DNA of 36,893 nt. It comes from Oscillospiraceae bacterium (GTDB lineage Bacteria > Bacillota > Clostridia > Oscillospirales > Ruminococcaceae). Every line of letters starts with the position of its first letter. Within the stretch, counting starts at the first letter, position 1. Position numbers and translations under genes: made by a program. Below, in pieces: positions 9,209 to 16,765 of the stretch. The stretch spans positions 1-36,893 of the forward strand of contig JAQXNQ010000296.1 of assembly GCA_029098085.1 (NCBI GenBank), written 5' to 3'. A model generated the notes under the pieces. It was given only the letters and a program-made list of their open reading frames with translations, was not told where the DNA came from and did not search any database.

Positions 9209-9394
9209 ATGGCAAGGGAAAAGGGCAGCTGCGATTTGTGCGCCCGCTATGAGATGGACGATGAGACGGGAGAATATGTCTGCGATGTCAGCATGGACGA
9301 GGACGAGTACCTGCGCTTTCTGCAGGGAGGCGACTGTCCCTATTTCATGCTGGACGATGAGTATAAGATCGTCCGGCGGCAGAACGGTATCTGA
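9209..9394 (+). CDS. DUF6472-like small protein
   Basis: 61-residue, strongly acidic protein with four Cys (CDLC near the start, then a single Cys in YVCDVSMDEDEY and another in DCPYF). The pattern matches small conserved Clostridia proteins that I recall as DUF6472, of unknown function; the Cys residues could bind a metal. It has a strong promoter and a ribosome binding site (GGGGAGAGG), and is followed by a hairpin. The family name is from memory of the motif and should be treated as probable. Confidence 0.72.
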   Translation: MAREKGSCDLCARYEMDDETGEYVCDVSMDEDEYLRFLQGGDCPYFMLDDEYKIVRRQNGI

Positions 9395-9410
9395 AAATTC
9401 ACACAGAAAC

Positions 9411-9450
9411 AAAAAGCATCCGCGTGATTTCGATCAAGCGGATGCTTTGC
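9411..9450. terminator. Bidirectional hairpin terminator
   Basis: AAAGCATCCGC (9413-9423) pairs with GCGGATGCTTT (9438-9448). Read on the minus strand it is followed by TTGTTT, so it best serves the minus-strand membrane protein gene, while its position also fits the end of the DUF6472-like transcript. Confidence 0.7.
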
Positions 9451-9480
9451 TGTCTGCCGGGCGTTTCGGCAGAAATTTGC

Positions 9481-9738
9481 TTATTCTTCTTCAGGGGAAG
9501 CGGGAGCTTCCTGCTTTGCGGGCGGATTTTGCCGCTCGTCGATATACAGCTCGGCAGCCTTCCGGAAAACGGGCAGAGACTTGCGGGCTTCCTTCAGAAA
9601 GCGGAGCAGCTGCCAGACCAGACGGGAGGCGGTGAGCATGGTGAAAAGAGCAGTCAGCCCGGTGAGAACCGCGGCGGCAGAGGCCGCCAACTTCAGCTGA
9701 TCCTGACTGAGCTTCAGGGGACATTTGGGCATCTTCAT
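9481..9738 (-). CDS. Hypothetical one-helix membrane protein
   Basis: 85-residue protein not recognised as a named family. A short hydrophilic N-terminus (MKMPKCPLKLSQDQL) is followed by a hydrophobic helix (about residues 18-38), then a basic amphipathic segment and an acidic, Pro/Ala-rich tail ending EEE. It is probably anchored in the membrane. I chose the ATG at 9738 after GAAAGGATG; a second ATG two codons later is possible. It has its own promoter and terminator, so it is likely expressed alone. Confidence 0.6.
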   Translation of the reverse strand: MKMPKCPLKLSQDQLKLAASAAAVLTGLTALFTMLTASRLVWQLLRFLKEARKSLPVFRKAAELYIDERQNPPAKQEAPASPEEE

Positions 9739-9775
9739 GGAAAGCACATCCTTTCGGCGACGGGGCTTTTTCGTT

Positions 9776-9804
9776 ATTATACCACGAAGCAGGGTGAAAT
9801 ACAA
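9776..9804 (-). promoter_or_regulatory. Sigma-A-type promoter of the small membrane protein gene
   Basis: On the minus strand TTGTAT, a 17-bp spacer and TATAAT lie about 38 bp upstream of the ATG. Confidence 0.7.
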
Positions 9805-9820
9805 GTGTCCGCCGCAGCGG

Positions 9821-11296
9821 TCAGTCCTCGCCGAACAGCATCTGCTCCACATATTTTTCGTTGAACAGAGGATTGCCGCCCAGATTCACATGGGTGGAGA
9901 GGGAGGCGATGCGGCTCAGCTCCTGCCGCAGCTGCCGGTTCAGCAGCGCCTGCACCGCGCCGGAAAGGGCCGCGTTGCCGAGGATGCGGGTTCGGTCGGT
10001 CAGCTCGTTCGGCAACAGACCGATGGCTGCCGCGCTCTGCACGTTCAGATGGCTGCCGAAGCCGCCTGCGATGTACAGGGTGTCCACCTGCTCCATGGGG
10101 ACGCCGGCCGTTTCCAGCAGTACCTCCATACCGGCGGCGATGGCCGCCTTGGCCAGCTGTACCGCCCGGATATCCCGGGGCAGGAGGGAGACGCTGCCGC
10201 TGAGGGGGAGCTCGTCCTCCTCCAGCAGACCGGTTTCATCGATCTGCTCGCTTTGCAGACCGGCGGCGATGGCGTCGATGAGGCCGGAACCGCAGATGCC
10301 CACCGCTTCCGCATCGCTGAGGGTGTGAACCCGGAGCGCTCCGTCCTCCAGCCAGACCTTGTCGATGGCTCCGGCTACGCTGCCGCAGCCGCAGGAGATG
10401 CCGGCTCCTTCAAAGGCAGGCCCGGCCGCGGTGGAAGTCACATACAGCGTTCCGTTCTTCCACAGGGCCATTTCCCCGTTGGTGCCGATGTCGCAGAGTA
10501 GGGCGGTTTCCTGCTTTTGGCACATGCCGCTGGCCAGCACAGCACAGGTGATGTCCGCGCCCACAAAGGCGTTCATGCAGGGCGGCAGGTAGACCAGCTT
10601 TCCGTCTTCGGAGAGCTCCGTGTCAAACAGCGTGTCGGCCAGGAAGGGCGCATGGGACAGGCATTCCGGATCCCGTCCGGTCAGCAGGTACAGCATGGTG
10701 GTGTTGCCGGTGATCACCAGAGATTCCGGCCCTCCCTCGATGCCGGCCTGAGCGCGGGCCTGCCGAAGCAGCTGTCCGATGCCGCCAGTGACCTGCTGCT
10801 GCAGCAGAGACAGACTGCCTCCCATGGCGGCGCCGATCCGCCCCATGACATCCGCCGCTACAGCGGTCTGGGGATTGAGCTCGGCGGCAGTGCCGATGCA
10901 GCGGCCGGTTTCCAGTTCAAACAGCTTGACGGCCATGGTGGTGGTGCCGATGTCCACGGCCGCGCCGTATTGGCCGGGCATGGGAAGCAGCACCTCCGGC
11001 CGGTCGCCGGTTTCGGTCTCGATTTGTTCATCCCGGTGGCTGTCCGGAAGCACGACCTCCGCGTCGCCCAGCAGCCGCACCTGACAGGACAGCCGGACGC
11101 CGGCCCGCTGCTCAGCCTGATTGGGGGGAGAGACCGCGCCGGAAACCGTGACGGCGCATTTGCCGCAGCTGCCCCGTCCGCCGCAGGGGTGGGCCAGTGT
11201 GACGCCTGCCTGCTGCAGCAGAGCCTCCAGCGGCATTTCTCCTTCAAAAGAGACGGCCCGGACGGCTCCGTCCTGCCGGATGATCAGTTCAGACAT
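9821..11296 (-). CDS. Reductive activator of corrinoid proteins (2Fe-2S/ASKHA, DUF4445)
   Basis: 491-residue cytoplasmic protein of the RACE type, which uses ATP and an iron-sulfur cluster to reduce inactive Co(II) corrinoid back to Co(I). An N-terminal ferredoxin-like domain carries Cys38, Cys44, Cys47 and Cys71 (CGGRGSCGKC then SCQ), the pattern of a [2Fe-2S] cluster. A linker leads to an ASKHA-fold ATPase domain starting at AAVDIGTTTMAVKLFE, with LCDIGTNGEMAL, GICGSGLIDAI and a late YIAGGFGSHL. Its ATG overlaps the DUF2284 stop by 8 bp, so the two are coupled. The presumed partner is the corrinoid protein two genes upstream. Confidence 0.92.
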   Translation of the reverse strand: MSELIIRQDGAVRAVSFEGEMPLEALLQQAGVTLAHPCGGRGSCGKCAVTVSGAVSPPNQAEQRAGVRLSCQVRLLGDAEVVLPDSHRDEQIETETGDRPEVLLPMPGQYGAAVDIGTTTMAVKLFELETGRCIGTAAELNPQTAVAADVMGRIGAAMGGSLSLLQQQVTGGIGQLLRQARAQAGIEGGPESLVITGNTTMLYLLTGRDPECLSHAPFLADTLFDTELSEDGKLVYLPPCMNAFVGADITCAVLASGMCQKQETALLCDIGTNGEMALWKNGTLYVTSTAAGPAFEGAGISCGCGSVAGAIDKVWLEDGALRVHTLSDAEAVGICGSGLIDAIAAGLQSEQIDETGLLEEDELPLSGSVSLLPRDIRAVQLAKAAIAAGMEVLLETAGVPMEQVDTLYIAGGFGSHLNVQSAAAIGLLPNELTDRTRILGNAALSGAVQALLNRQLRQELSRIASLSTHVNLGGNPLFNEKYVEQMLFGED

Positions 11297-11852
11297 GCTC
11301 CTGCCCTCCGAACAGCACCATACCGAAATAGGTGACGGTATCGGGGCCGTTGATGTATTTCAGACCGGTACCTTTAGATGTGTTGTAGACGTCGATGCCG
11401 TATCCCTCCATGGAGGAAAGGGCCCTGTCGGGCTGACGGCAGGGCTGATCGTCCTGCTTGGCGCACCGCTCACAGAGATGACAGCCGCCGCAGGACAGAT
11501 GGAGAAACTCCTCCTCCATCCGGGGAGCGATCAGCTGCTGCAGCTTCTGGCTCGTCCGGGTATGCACCCGGGTGGCTTCGTTGATACCTTCAAGGTCAAA
11601 ACTGTCTTCCAGCTGGCCAATGGTCTGATACAGGAGACCGAAGGAATAGCGCTGAACCTGCTTCATCAGCTCCTCCACCGGGCCGATATCCGGCGGACAC
11701 ATCCAGCATTTTCCGTAACCGCCGCAGGTATTGGAAGCACAGATATCCCGAAAGACCGCTGACAACACGATCTTTTCCTGCGGGATGATCACCGCCTTGG
11801 CCGCTCCGGCCTGCAGGGCCAGCTGTACCAGTTCTTCGTGACTGATCTTCAT
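11289..11852 (-). CDS. DUF2284 Cys-rich metal-binding protein
   Basis: 187-residue cytoplasmic protein of the DUF2284 family, predicted to bind metal or an iron-sulfur cluster; biochemical role unknown. It has two Cys clusters: CASNTCGGYGKCWMCPP near residues 38-52 and CGGCHLCERC in the C-terminal third, the second resembling a ferredoxin motif. Members are often found beside corrinoid methyltransferase genes, which suggests a role in electron supply or cofactor handling. The ATG at 11852 follows AAAAGGTGAAGTC; the ORF-track extension reads through the upstream terminator. Coupled to the reductive activator by an 8-bp overlap. Confidence 0.85.
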   Translation of the reverse strand: MKISHEELVQLALQAGAAKAVIIPQEKIVLSAVFRDICASNTCGGYGKCWMCPPDIGPVEELMKQVQRYSFGLLYQTIGQLEDSFDLEGINEATRVHTRTSQKLQQLIAPRMEEEFLHLSCGGCHLCERCAKQDDQPCRQPDRALSSMEGYGIDVYNTSKGTGLKYINGPDTVTYFGMVLFGGQEHV

Positions 11853-11931
11853 GACTTCACCTTTTCGGGAAATTCCCGAATCCTTTGCTTTTGAAATGAA
11901 ACATTTTTCATAAAAGAAAAATTTCTCCATG

Positions 11932-11969
11932 AAAGAAACTGCGCCCGATGAAGAATCCATCAGGCGCAG
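11932..11969 (-). terminator. Terminator of the corrinoid protein gene
   Basis: On the minus strand CTGCGCCTGATG pairs with CATCGGGCGCAG, followed by TTTCTTT. It separates the corrinoid protein transcript from DUF2284 and the activator, which therefore need their own start or read-through. Confidence 0.65.
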
Positions 11970-12027
11970 GGCAGAGACCCTGGCCGCCGGTTGGGCAGCG
12001 CCGGGTTCCTTTTTACTACAGGGACAT

Positions 12028-12657
12028 TCAGCTGCAGTACGCAACAGCCTTGTCAGCGGCGCTGGCAGCGTCAGCAGTGTAGGCGTCGGCGCCGATCTGC
12101 TGGCAGAAAGCATCGTTGACGGGGGCGCCGCCCACCATGATCTTGACCTTGTCGCGGATGCCGGCTTCCTCAGCCTTCTTGACCACATCGCCCATAACAC
12201 CCATGGTGGTGGTCAGCAGAGCGGAGCAGCAGATGATCTGGCAGTCCTGATCGATGGCGGTCTGTACGAAGGTGTCGGCGGAAACGTCGGTTCCCAGGTC
12301 CACAACCTCCAGGCCCTTGCCCTCCATCATCAGCTTGACCAGGTTTTTGCCGATGTCGTGCAGGTCGCCCTGAACGGTACCGATGCAGACCTTGCCGGAA
12401 GCCTTGACGCCGGCTTCAGCCAGCAGGGGCTTCAGCAGAGCAACGCCCTGATTCATGGCGCGTGCCGCAATCAGCACCTCGGGAACGAATACTTCGTTGT
12501 TTTTGAACTTTTCGCCGATGACGTTCATGCCATCCAGCAGACCCTGTTCCAGGATGTCCTTGGCAGGGATGCCTTCGTCGATGGCCTGCTGTACCAGCGT
12601 TTTGACGGTCTTGGCCTTGCCAGCCTGCAGCTGCAGCGAAATTTCATGCAGATCCAT
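12028..12657 (-). CDS. Corrinoid (methyl-carrier) protein, MtbC/MttC-like
   Basis: 209-residue cobalamin-binding methyl carrier. A helical cap domain (residues 1-85, with FVPEVLIAARAMNQG) precedes a Rossmann-like B12 domain with GDLHDIGKNL, where His100 would be the lower cobalt ligand, then LGTDVSADTF, SALLTTTM and VMVGGAPV-like KIMVGGAPV. Length and order match MtmC/MtbC/MttC and related carriers. A substrate methyltransferase methylates the Co(I) form and a second enzyme takes the methyl group on. I chose the ATG at 12657 after TGGAGGAATCACT; an upstream in-frame ATG lacks a good site. It sits 172 bp behind the UROD-type gene, its likely partner. Confidence 0.92.
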   Translation of the reverse strand: MDLHEISLQLQAGKAKTVKTLVQQAIDEGIPAKDILEQGLLDGMNVIGEKFKNNEVFVPEVLIAARAMNQGVALLKPLLAEAGVKASGKVCIGTVQGDLHDIGKNLVKLMMEGKGLEVVDLGTDVSADTFVQTAIDQDCQIICCSALLTTTMGVMGDVVKKAEEAGIRDKVKIMVGGAPVNDAFCQQIGADAYTADAASAADKAVAYCS

Positions 12658-12829
12658 AGTGATTCCTCCAGGTGAAATTTTTTGCTTTTTATCCATAACT
12701 GCCGCCTCCGGTCCGGAAGCGGAGAGTAATGGCTGTGAAAGGTTTATTTGGCCTGCTTGGCCATTAGGGGTTGCAAATTATGCGCAAATGTAGTAAAATA
12801 AGATATGATTCATACGAAAGCGTCTGAAA
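12658..12829. promoter_or_regulatory. Intergenic region with TTGCAAA-type repeat
   Basis: The gap between the UROD-type gene and the corrinoid gene holds TTGCAAA (12771-12777) and TGCGCAAA (12781-12788), whose shared GCAAA cores are 11 bp apart. Similar TTGCAAA elements occur in the divergent region at the AraC gene, so this may be a second operator. A small hairpin (GGCC/GGCC) lies beside it. No clear promoter boxes were found. Confidence 0.3.
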
Positions 12830-13894
12830 TCAGTAACTGCCCACCTGCTTGACCTGAGCGATGATGGCCTTCATGTTTTCCAGAGAGACGCTGCTTGGAA
12901 TCGAATGATCCGAGGAGAAGACGAAACCGCCGTTTTCCTTGAGGATCGGCACCTTTTCATTGATCTCGGCCACAATCTCTTCCGGTTTGTCCCAGAGGAC
13001 GGCGTTGATGCCGCCCCGCAGCAGCAGGCGATCCCCGTACTGTTTTTTGATACCCAGGGCGTCCATGCCGGCCTTGACCTCCAGAGGATTCAAACCGTCC
13101 ACACCGGTGGCCACGATATCGGGTAGCAGGGTCATGATGTCGCCGCAGGAATGAAGCTGAGCATAAATGCCATGGTTATGGGCCCAGTCCACCGCCTTTT
13201 TATGGTAGGGCTGCAGCATCGAGCGGTACATGGCGGGGGAAAAGAAGGTTGTGCCCTTATAACCCATGTCATCCCACCACATGATTTCATCAAAATGATA
13301 GCCCGCATCCCAGATCCGGTCAAACAAAGTCATGCACCGGTCCAGATAGGTCCGGAACATGTCCTCGATCAGTTCCGGCTCCTCCATCATGGCGATCAGC
13401 ACGTTCTCGGTGCCCATCATCCAGGAGTGAGTCACGTCAAAGCCGAACCAGAAATCAGCCCGGATCCAGCGGCCATCGGCCCGCCATTTGGGGAACTCAC
13501 GCTTCAGCGTCTCCCAGGGGATCCGGTCATCGGACAGCGTCATCTGCGCCTTGGCCTTCTCCCAGGTTTCAGCCGTGGTGATTTTGAAGTCCAGAAACTC
13601 CGGGGTGGAATCCTCTTCCTTGAAGTGCTTCATGGTGACGCCCCAGGGAGAGGTTTTGATGATATACCGGTCCGTTTCTTCCAGTATGGTCTCGGGCATT
13701 CTGGGCGAGATGTCGATTCCGATCTCTTCGAGCTTGTCTACATCAAAAAAGTCGCGCCAGTCGGCATCCGCAGGCATGCCCTCCCGCCGCCAGCGCCGCA
13801 GGGTTCCCATCCAGGGATCATCCACAATCGGAATGCGGTCTGCTTCCCGATGTTCGTACATTCTTTTGTATCGTTCCCATGTGGTCACGCACAC
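12830..13894 (-). CDS. UROD-family corrinoid methyltransferase
   Basis: 354-residue member of the uroporphyrinogen decarboxylase superfamily, in the branch that contains methylcobamide:coenzyme M and demethylase enzymes and not heme synthesis. A TIM-barrel protein; the motif QLHSCGDI (about residue 248) supplies the His and Cys expected to bind catalytic zinc, and WWDDMGYKG and VDGLNPLE are typical of the group. The adjacent corrinoid protein and reductive activator argue for methyl transfer. Substrate unknown. Start taken as GTG 13894, five bases after AGGGA; GTG 13888 is possible. It is divergent from the AraC regulator. Confidence 0.88.
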   Translation of the reverse strand: MCVTTWERYKRMYEHREADRIPIVDDPWMGTLRRWRREGMPADADWRDFFDVDKLEEIGIDISPRMPETILEETDRYIIKTSPWGVTMKHFKEEDSTPEFLDFKITTAETWEKAKAQMTLSDDRIPWETLKREFPKWRADGRWIRADFWFGFDVTHSWMMGTENVLIAMMEEPELIEDMFRTYLDRCMTLFDRIWDAGYHFDEIMWWDDMGYKGTTFFSPAMYRSMLQPYHKKAVDWAHNHGIYAQLHSCGDIMTLLPDIVATGVDGLNPLEVKAGMDALGIKKQYGDRLLLRGGINAVLWDKPEEIVAEINEKVPILKENGGFVFSSDHSIPSSVSLENMKAIIAQVKQVGSY

Positions 13895-13915
13895 GCACGT
13901 CCCTTTTTATGCAAT

Positions 13916-13975
13916 TTGTGCCTTTGCAAAGTTCATCTATATAATATTGCAAAACCCGCTTCAGCTCAATTCCTT
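13916..13975. promoter_or_regulatory. Divergent promoters between UROD-type gene and araC-like gene
   Basis: On the plus strand TTGTGC, an 18-bp spacer and TATAAT (13940-13945) point to the AraC gene. On the minus strand TTGAGC, a 17-bp spacer and TATTAT point to the methyltransferase gene. Between and inside them are CTTTGCAAAG, a perfect palindrome (13922-13931), and TTGCAAA (13947-13953), with the two TTGCAAA cores 23 bp apart. These repeats are candidates for AraC binding sites. The promoter boxes are seen; the regulator assignment is inferred. Confidence 0.5.
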
Positions 13976-14037
13976 TTGGCGTCTCTGCTTGTTTTTTGCG
14001 ATTTTATATCATTTTTTTTATACAGGAGGAACCCATT

Positions 14038-14889
14038 ATGTATCTCACAGACGGCGATTTCGGACAGGTTCGCACCTCCGCCATGCTCCCCGTTCCGGAT
14101 GCTCAGGGACTGTTTTCCTTTGAGTCCATCGGCTGGCACCGGTGCAACGACCGCTACTGCATTACCCGCCCGGGCGGCTGTGACAGCCATCTGCTGATGG
14201 TAACCATGAAGGGCCGCGGCGTTCTGCGGCTGGAAGGCGTGGAATACAGTCTGCCGGCCGGCAGTATCGCCCTGGTTCCCCGGAACCGTCCCAACAGCTA
14301 CTTCACTCCGGCCGGCGGTCTGTGGGAATTTTACTGGATCCATATCAGCGGGGACGCATCCACCGCCTTTCTGGACACGCTGGCGAGGAAGGGCGTTTAT
14401 GTGACCGAGTTTGAGCCGGAATACGACTACGCCCAGCAGTTCGAGCTGCTGATGCAGCTTTGCAGCGAGCGGGAACAGGGCTTTGAGTGGCAGATTTCCC
14501 GCCAGCTCAGCGAGCTGCTGCACCGGGTGGCGATTCAGTTCTGCGGTCAGCCCTCTGCTACCTCTCTGTCCAACCGGGCTATTCGTCTGATCCGCCAGCA
14601 TTATAAGGATTCTGTGACGCTGGATGAAATTGCCCAGGCTCTCTTTGTGTCCACCGCTCATTTCATCCGCGCTTTTAAGAAGGAAACCGGCCTGACGCCC
14701 CATCAGTATCTGAACCGCTACCGGCTGGTGGTGGCGACCCAGCTGCTGGAGTACAGTGACCGTCGGGTGGAGGAGATCGCCGCAGAGGTGGGCTTTTCTT
14801 CCTCCAGTCATTTTATCAGCAGCTTCCGCCGGCAGTACGGCTGCACCCCTCTTCATTATCGGGAGCAGCTGGCCGGCAAAAAGCAGTAA
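14038..14889 (+). CDS. AraC-family transcriptional regulator
   Basis: 283-residue DNA-binding regulator. An N-terminal cupin-like sensor domain (about residues 15-110, with GVLRLEGVEYSLPAGSIALVP) precedes a C-terminal double helix-turn-helix (from about residue 185, SVTLDEIAQALFVSTAHFIRAFK and the conserved EEIAAEVGFSSSSHFISSFRR). The ATG at 14038 follows AGGAGG by eight bases, so the ORF-track start is too early. Its divergent position suggests it controls the methyl-transfer cluster, probably sensing the substrate or a product of the pathway. A member of the sugar/metabolite-sensing branch is likely; the ligand is unknown. Confidence 0.88.
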   Translation: MYLTDGDFGQVRTSAMLPVPDAQGLFSFESIGWHRCNDRYCITRPGGCDSHLLMVTMKGRGVLRLEGVEYSLPAGSIALVPRNRPNSYFTPAGGLWEFYWIHISGDASTAFLDTLARKGVYVTEFEPEYDYAQQFELLMQLCSEREQGFEWQISRQLSELLHRVAIQFCGQPSATSLSNRAIRLIRQHYKDSVTLDEIAQALFVSTAHFIRAFKKETGLTPHQYLNRYRLVVATQLLEYSDRRVEEIAAEVGFSSSSHFISSFRRQYGCTPLHYREQLAGKKQ

Positions 14890-14966
14890 ATCCTGTGCGG
14901 AGATGCCGTGCAGCGCGCATGCCTCATGTTTCGATCAGATTTGTCTGGAATTCTTTCTCTTTTCCA

Positions 14967-14995
14967 TTGACATTTCTCTCAAAATGCGGTATTCT
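14967..14995 (+). promoter_or_regulatory. Promoter of tRNA-Leu
   Basis: A perfect TTGACA, a 17-bp spacer and TATTCT end 11 bp before the tRNA. A strong stable-RNA-type promoter. Confidence 0.75.
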
Positions 14996-15006
14996 ATAAA
15001 AGATGT

Positions 15007-15093
15007 GCCGCTATGGCGGAACAGGCAGACGCAAGGGACTTAAAATCCCTCGGTGGCAACACCGTACCGGTTCGATCCCGGTTAGCGGCACCA
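15007..15093 (+). tRNA. tRNA-Leu (anticodon UAA)
   Basis: 87-nt type II tRNA with encoded CCA. The acceptor stem is GCCGCTA/TAGCGGC with discriminator A, the anticodon stem AGGGA/TCCCT encloses loop CTTAAAA with anticodon TAA at 15041-15043, the long variable arm is CGGTGGCAACACCG, and the T arm is CCGGTTCGATCCCGG. All are as expected for leucine. It reads UUA and probably UUG codons. Confidence 0.97.
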
Positions 15094-15095
15094 AA

Positions 15096-15127
15096 AAACA
15101 GGGGACGTTTCAGCGTCCCCTGTTTTT
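15096..15127 (+). terminator. Terminator of tRNA-Leu
   Basis: AAACAGGGGACG and CGTCCCCTGTTT form a perfect 12-bp stem with loop TTTCAG and then a T-run. Confidence 0.9.
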
Positions 15128-15227
15128 AGTTGACAGGTGCATGTTGAAAATCATCGGGTTATGAGAATGATAGCATTGCCTTTGGTCGCGGCACAGCCAG
15201 TATTACGCTGAAACCTGGAAAGAGATG

Positions 15228-16388
15228 CTATGCTTGAGTTCTTTCAACCCATTCATTCCAGCGGGGGTCAGCTTTGATTCCTTTTTCGACTGCGCTATAA
15301 TCGGGATTACACCAAAATGGCCAATCATCAGGTAAAGACTTCGCTATGTCCTTGCGAACGCCTGCTTTGTATTTTACAAAAGACACGAGCGGAGCTGTCA
15401 GGGTATGCTCCTTTCCGTCGCACAACTCTTCGAGTGATTTTGCGTGGTTCAAAGCTGATTCGAGGGAATCGAAGGCCTCGTCATGATAACCTCGTTCCCA
15501 CTGCAATCGTGAAAGATAGAGATACATCTTGATTAAATCACCGTGGTACAGTCCCATATTGCCGTCATCACAGATCAGGTAAAAAAGTGAAATTGCCCCT
15601 TTTATTTTTTCAATAGGCAAATCGCTTTCATAGTGATTTCGGTTGGCAATTAACCCGTAAATAAGCTGCTCTGAGAATTGACTTGCTGATTTCAGTAAGA
15701 ATTCGCCGATGTACCTCGCTTCCTCTTTTCCATCCGATGCCGCGGCAAGAAAAAGTTCTCTGCAATTCTTTATAGAAGGCATTTTCATTGCATAGGTAAT
15801 CGCCTTTTCTGTTTCGCCGAAATTCCTGTATAGCAGCACAAGAATTTTGATTGCTTTTGTTACAATAGTGCTGTCGCTGGCGTTATGAACCAGATATTCG
15901 CATATTTTCACGGATTCTGACCAGTATTCGTTCTTTTTGTGTTTGTCATAGTTGTGCTGAATGAATCCCTCGTCGTCATAATACAGCCATTCATGATGTC
16001 TGCGCCAGCCAGCCTCGGATAAAGTGTCAGCAAGAGTGATCATAAGCCTTTCATTTTTAGGAAATTCGGCAAGACCTTCGCGCAATATCAAAAGACATTC
16101 ATCAACCCACTGATCGTCACTGCGAGATTTAATGCTGTATGAATCAATTTGCCTTATGATTTGATCGATTTTGTTATCCCGATTATTTTGATATCCGAAT
16201 AACTCATCAATGGTAATTCCGAAATAGTTGGCAATCGCTGGAATGCTTTCCATATCGGGATAGCTTCCATTTGCCTCCCAACGGGAGACTGCCTGTGATG
16301 TAACGCCTAAAGCGTCAGCCAAAGCTTCCTGCGTTCTTCCGTCACGATAGCGAAGCTTGCGTATCGTGGTCCCTAAGTTAAGCTGCAT
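15228..16388 (-). CDS. HTH (XRE) regulator with TPR-like domain
   Basis: 386-residue predicted regulator. The N-terminal helix-turn-helix is clear (TQEALADALGVTSQAVSRWE, residues about 19-38), followed by NYFGITIDELFGYQ, then about 300 residues of helical repeats (for example EKAITYAMKMPSIKN). Similar proteins are common single-gene regulators in Clostridia, often on or near mobile DNA. The start at 16388 follows AAGGAGGTACAATT. The gene is visibly richer in A/T and in A/T-ending codons than its neighbours and sits beside a tRNA gene, which suggests horizontal acquisition. No integrase and no duplicate of the tRNA end were found. Target genes are unknown. Confidence 0.85.
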   Translation of the reverse strand: MQLNLGTTIRKLRYRDGRTQEALADALGVTSQAVSRWEANGSYPDMESIPAIANYFGITIDELFGYQNNRDNKIDQIIRQIDSYSIKSRSDDQWVDECLLILREGLAEFPKNERLMITLADTLSEAGWRRHHEWLYYDDEGFIQHNYDKHKKNEYWSESVKICEYLVHNASDSTIVTKAIKILVLLYRNFGETEKAITYAMKMPSIKNCRELFLAAASDGKEEARYIGEFLLKSASQFSEQLIYGLIANRNHYESDLPIEKIKGAISLFYLICDDGNMGLYHGDLIKMYLYLSRLQWERGYHDEAFDSLESALNHAKSLEELCDGKEHTLTAPLVSFVKYKAGVRKDIAKSLPDDWPFWCNPDYSAVEKGIKADPRWNEWVERTQA

Positions 16389-16425
16389 AATTGTACCTCC
16401 TTGCTATTTTCACCGGTGTGCTTGT

Positions 16426-16454
16426 ATTATATCAAGAAGAATGGAGGAAAACAA
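16426..16454 (-). promoter_or_regulatory. Sigma-A-type promoter of the XRE gene
   Basis: On the minus strand TTGTTT, a 17-bp spacer and TATAAT lie about 38 bp upstream of the start. Confidence 0.75.
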
Positions 16455-16704
16455 TTATCAAATAGTTGTTTCAAATACAATTGGCGGTTGAATTTGGTTA
16501 CATATGGCGTAGTGGATTTTTGAATAAGCGTCCCACGCCTGTGAGATGCGTTTTGCTTTATTGGCTTCTGGCAGTCCGGGACTTTGCTTCGCACGATCCT
16601 GACCGGCCGCTGATGCGCTGGGGAACCGTAAAACGGGCAAATGTAAAAGATATGTGAATAATATGAATAGCAGGAAAACAAAATCGCCGCAGCGGGCAAA
16701 AATC

Positions 16705-16713
16705 TGATACAAT
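16705..16713 (+). promoter_or_regulatory. Possible extended -10 promoter of the yicC operon
   Basis: TGATACAAT is an extended -10 element about 50 bp before yicC. No good -35 is present 17 bp upstream, so this is tentative. Confidence 0.4.
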
Positions 16714-16765
16714 AAAGGCCGTACAAATGCCGCTTCCGAGGCGGCAGAAAGTCGAGGAATGTGCG

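Larger units (their letters stand above)
16389..16765. other. Intergenic region between XRE gene and yicC
   Basis: 377 bp without a convincing gene. It holds the XRE promoter at its left end and a possible extended -10 promoter for yicC at its right end. The middle (about 16460-16690) is AT-rich to mixed and shows no conserved RNA fold or coding pattern that I can see. Confidence 0.5.

Noticed and set aside
10517-11335. 272-codon plus-strand ORF opposite the RACE activator
   Set aside because: Antisense shadow of a gene with clear Fe-S and ASKHA motifs; composition is low-complexity and there is no ribosome binding site.
12658-12829. Cobalamin riboswitch before the corrinoid gene
   Set aside because: The gap is short and lacks the conserved B12-box and long paired structure of that class.
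16466-16657. 63-codon ORF between the XRE gene and yicC
   Set aside because: No ribosome binding site, no conserved pattern, and unusual composition.
15007-16765. Integrated element with att sites at tRNA-Leu
   Set aside because: I searched by eye for a second copy of the tRNA 3' end to the right and found none, and there is no integrase gene.
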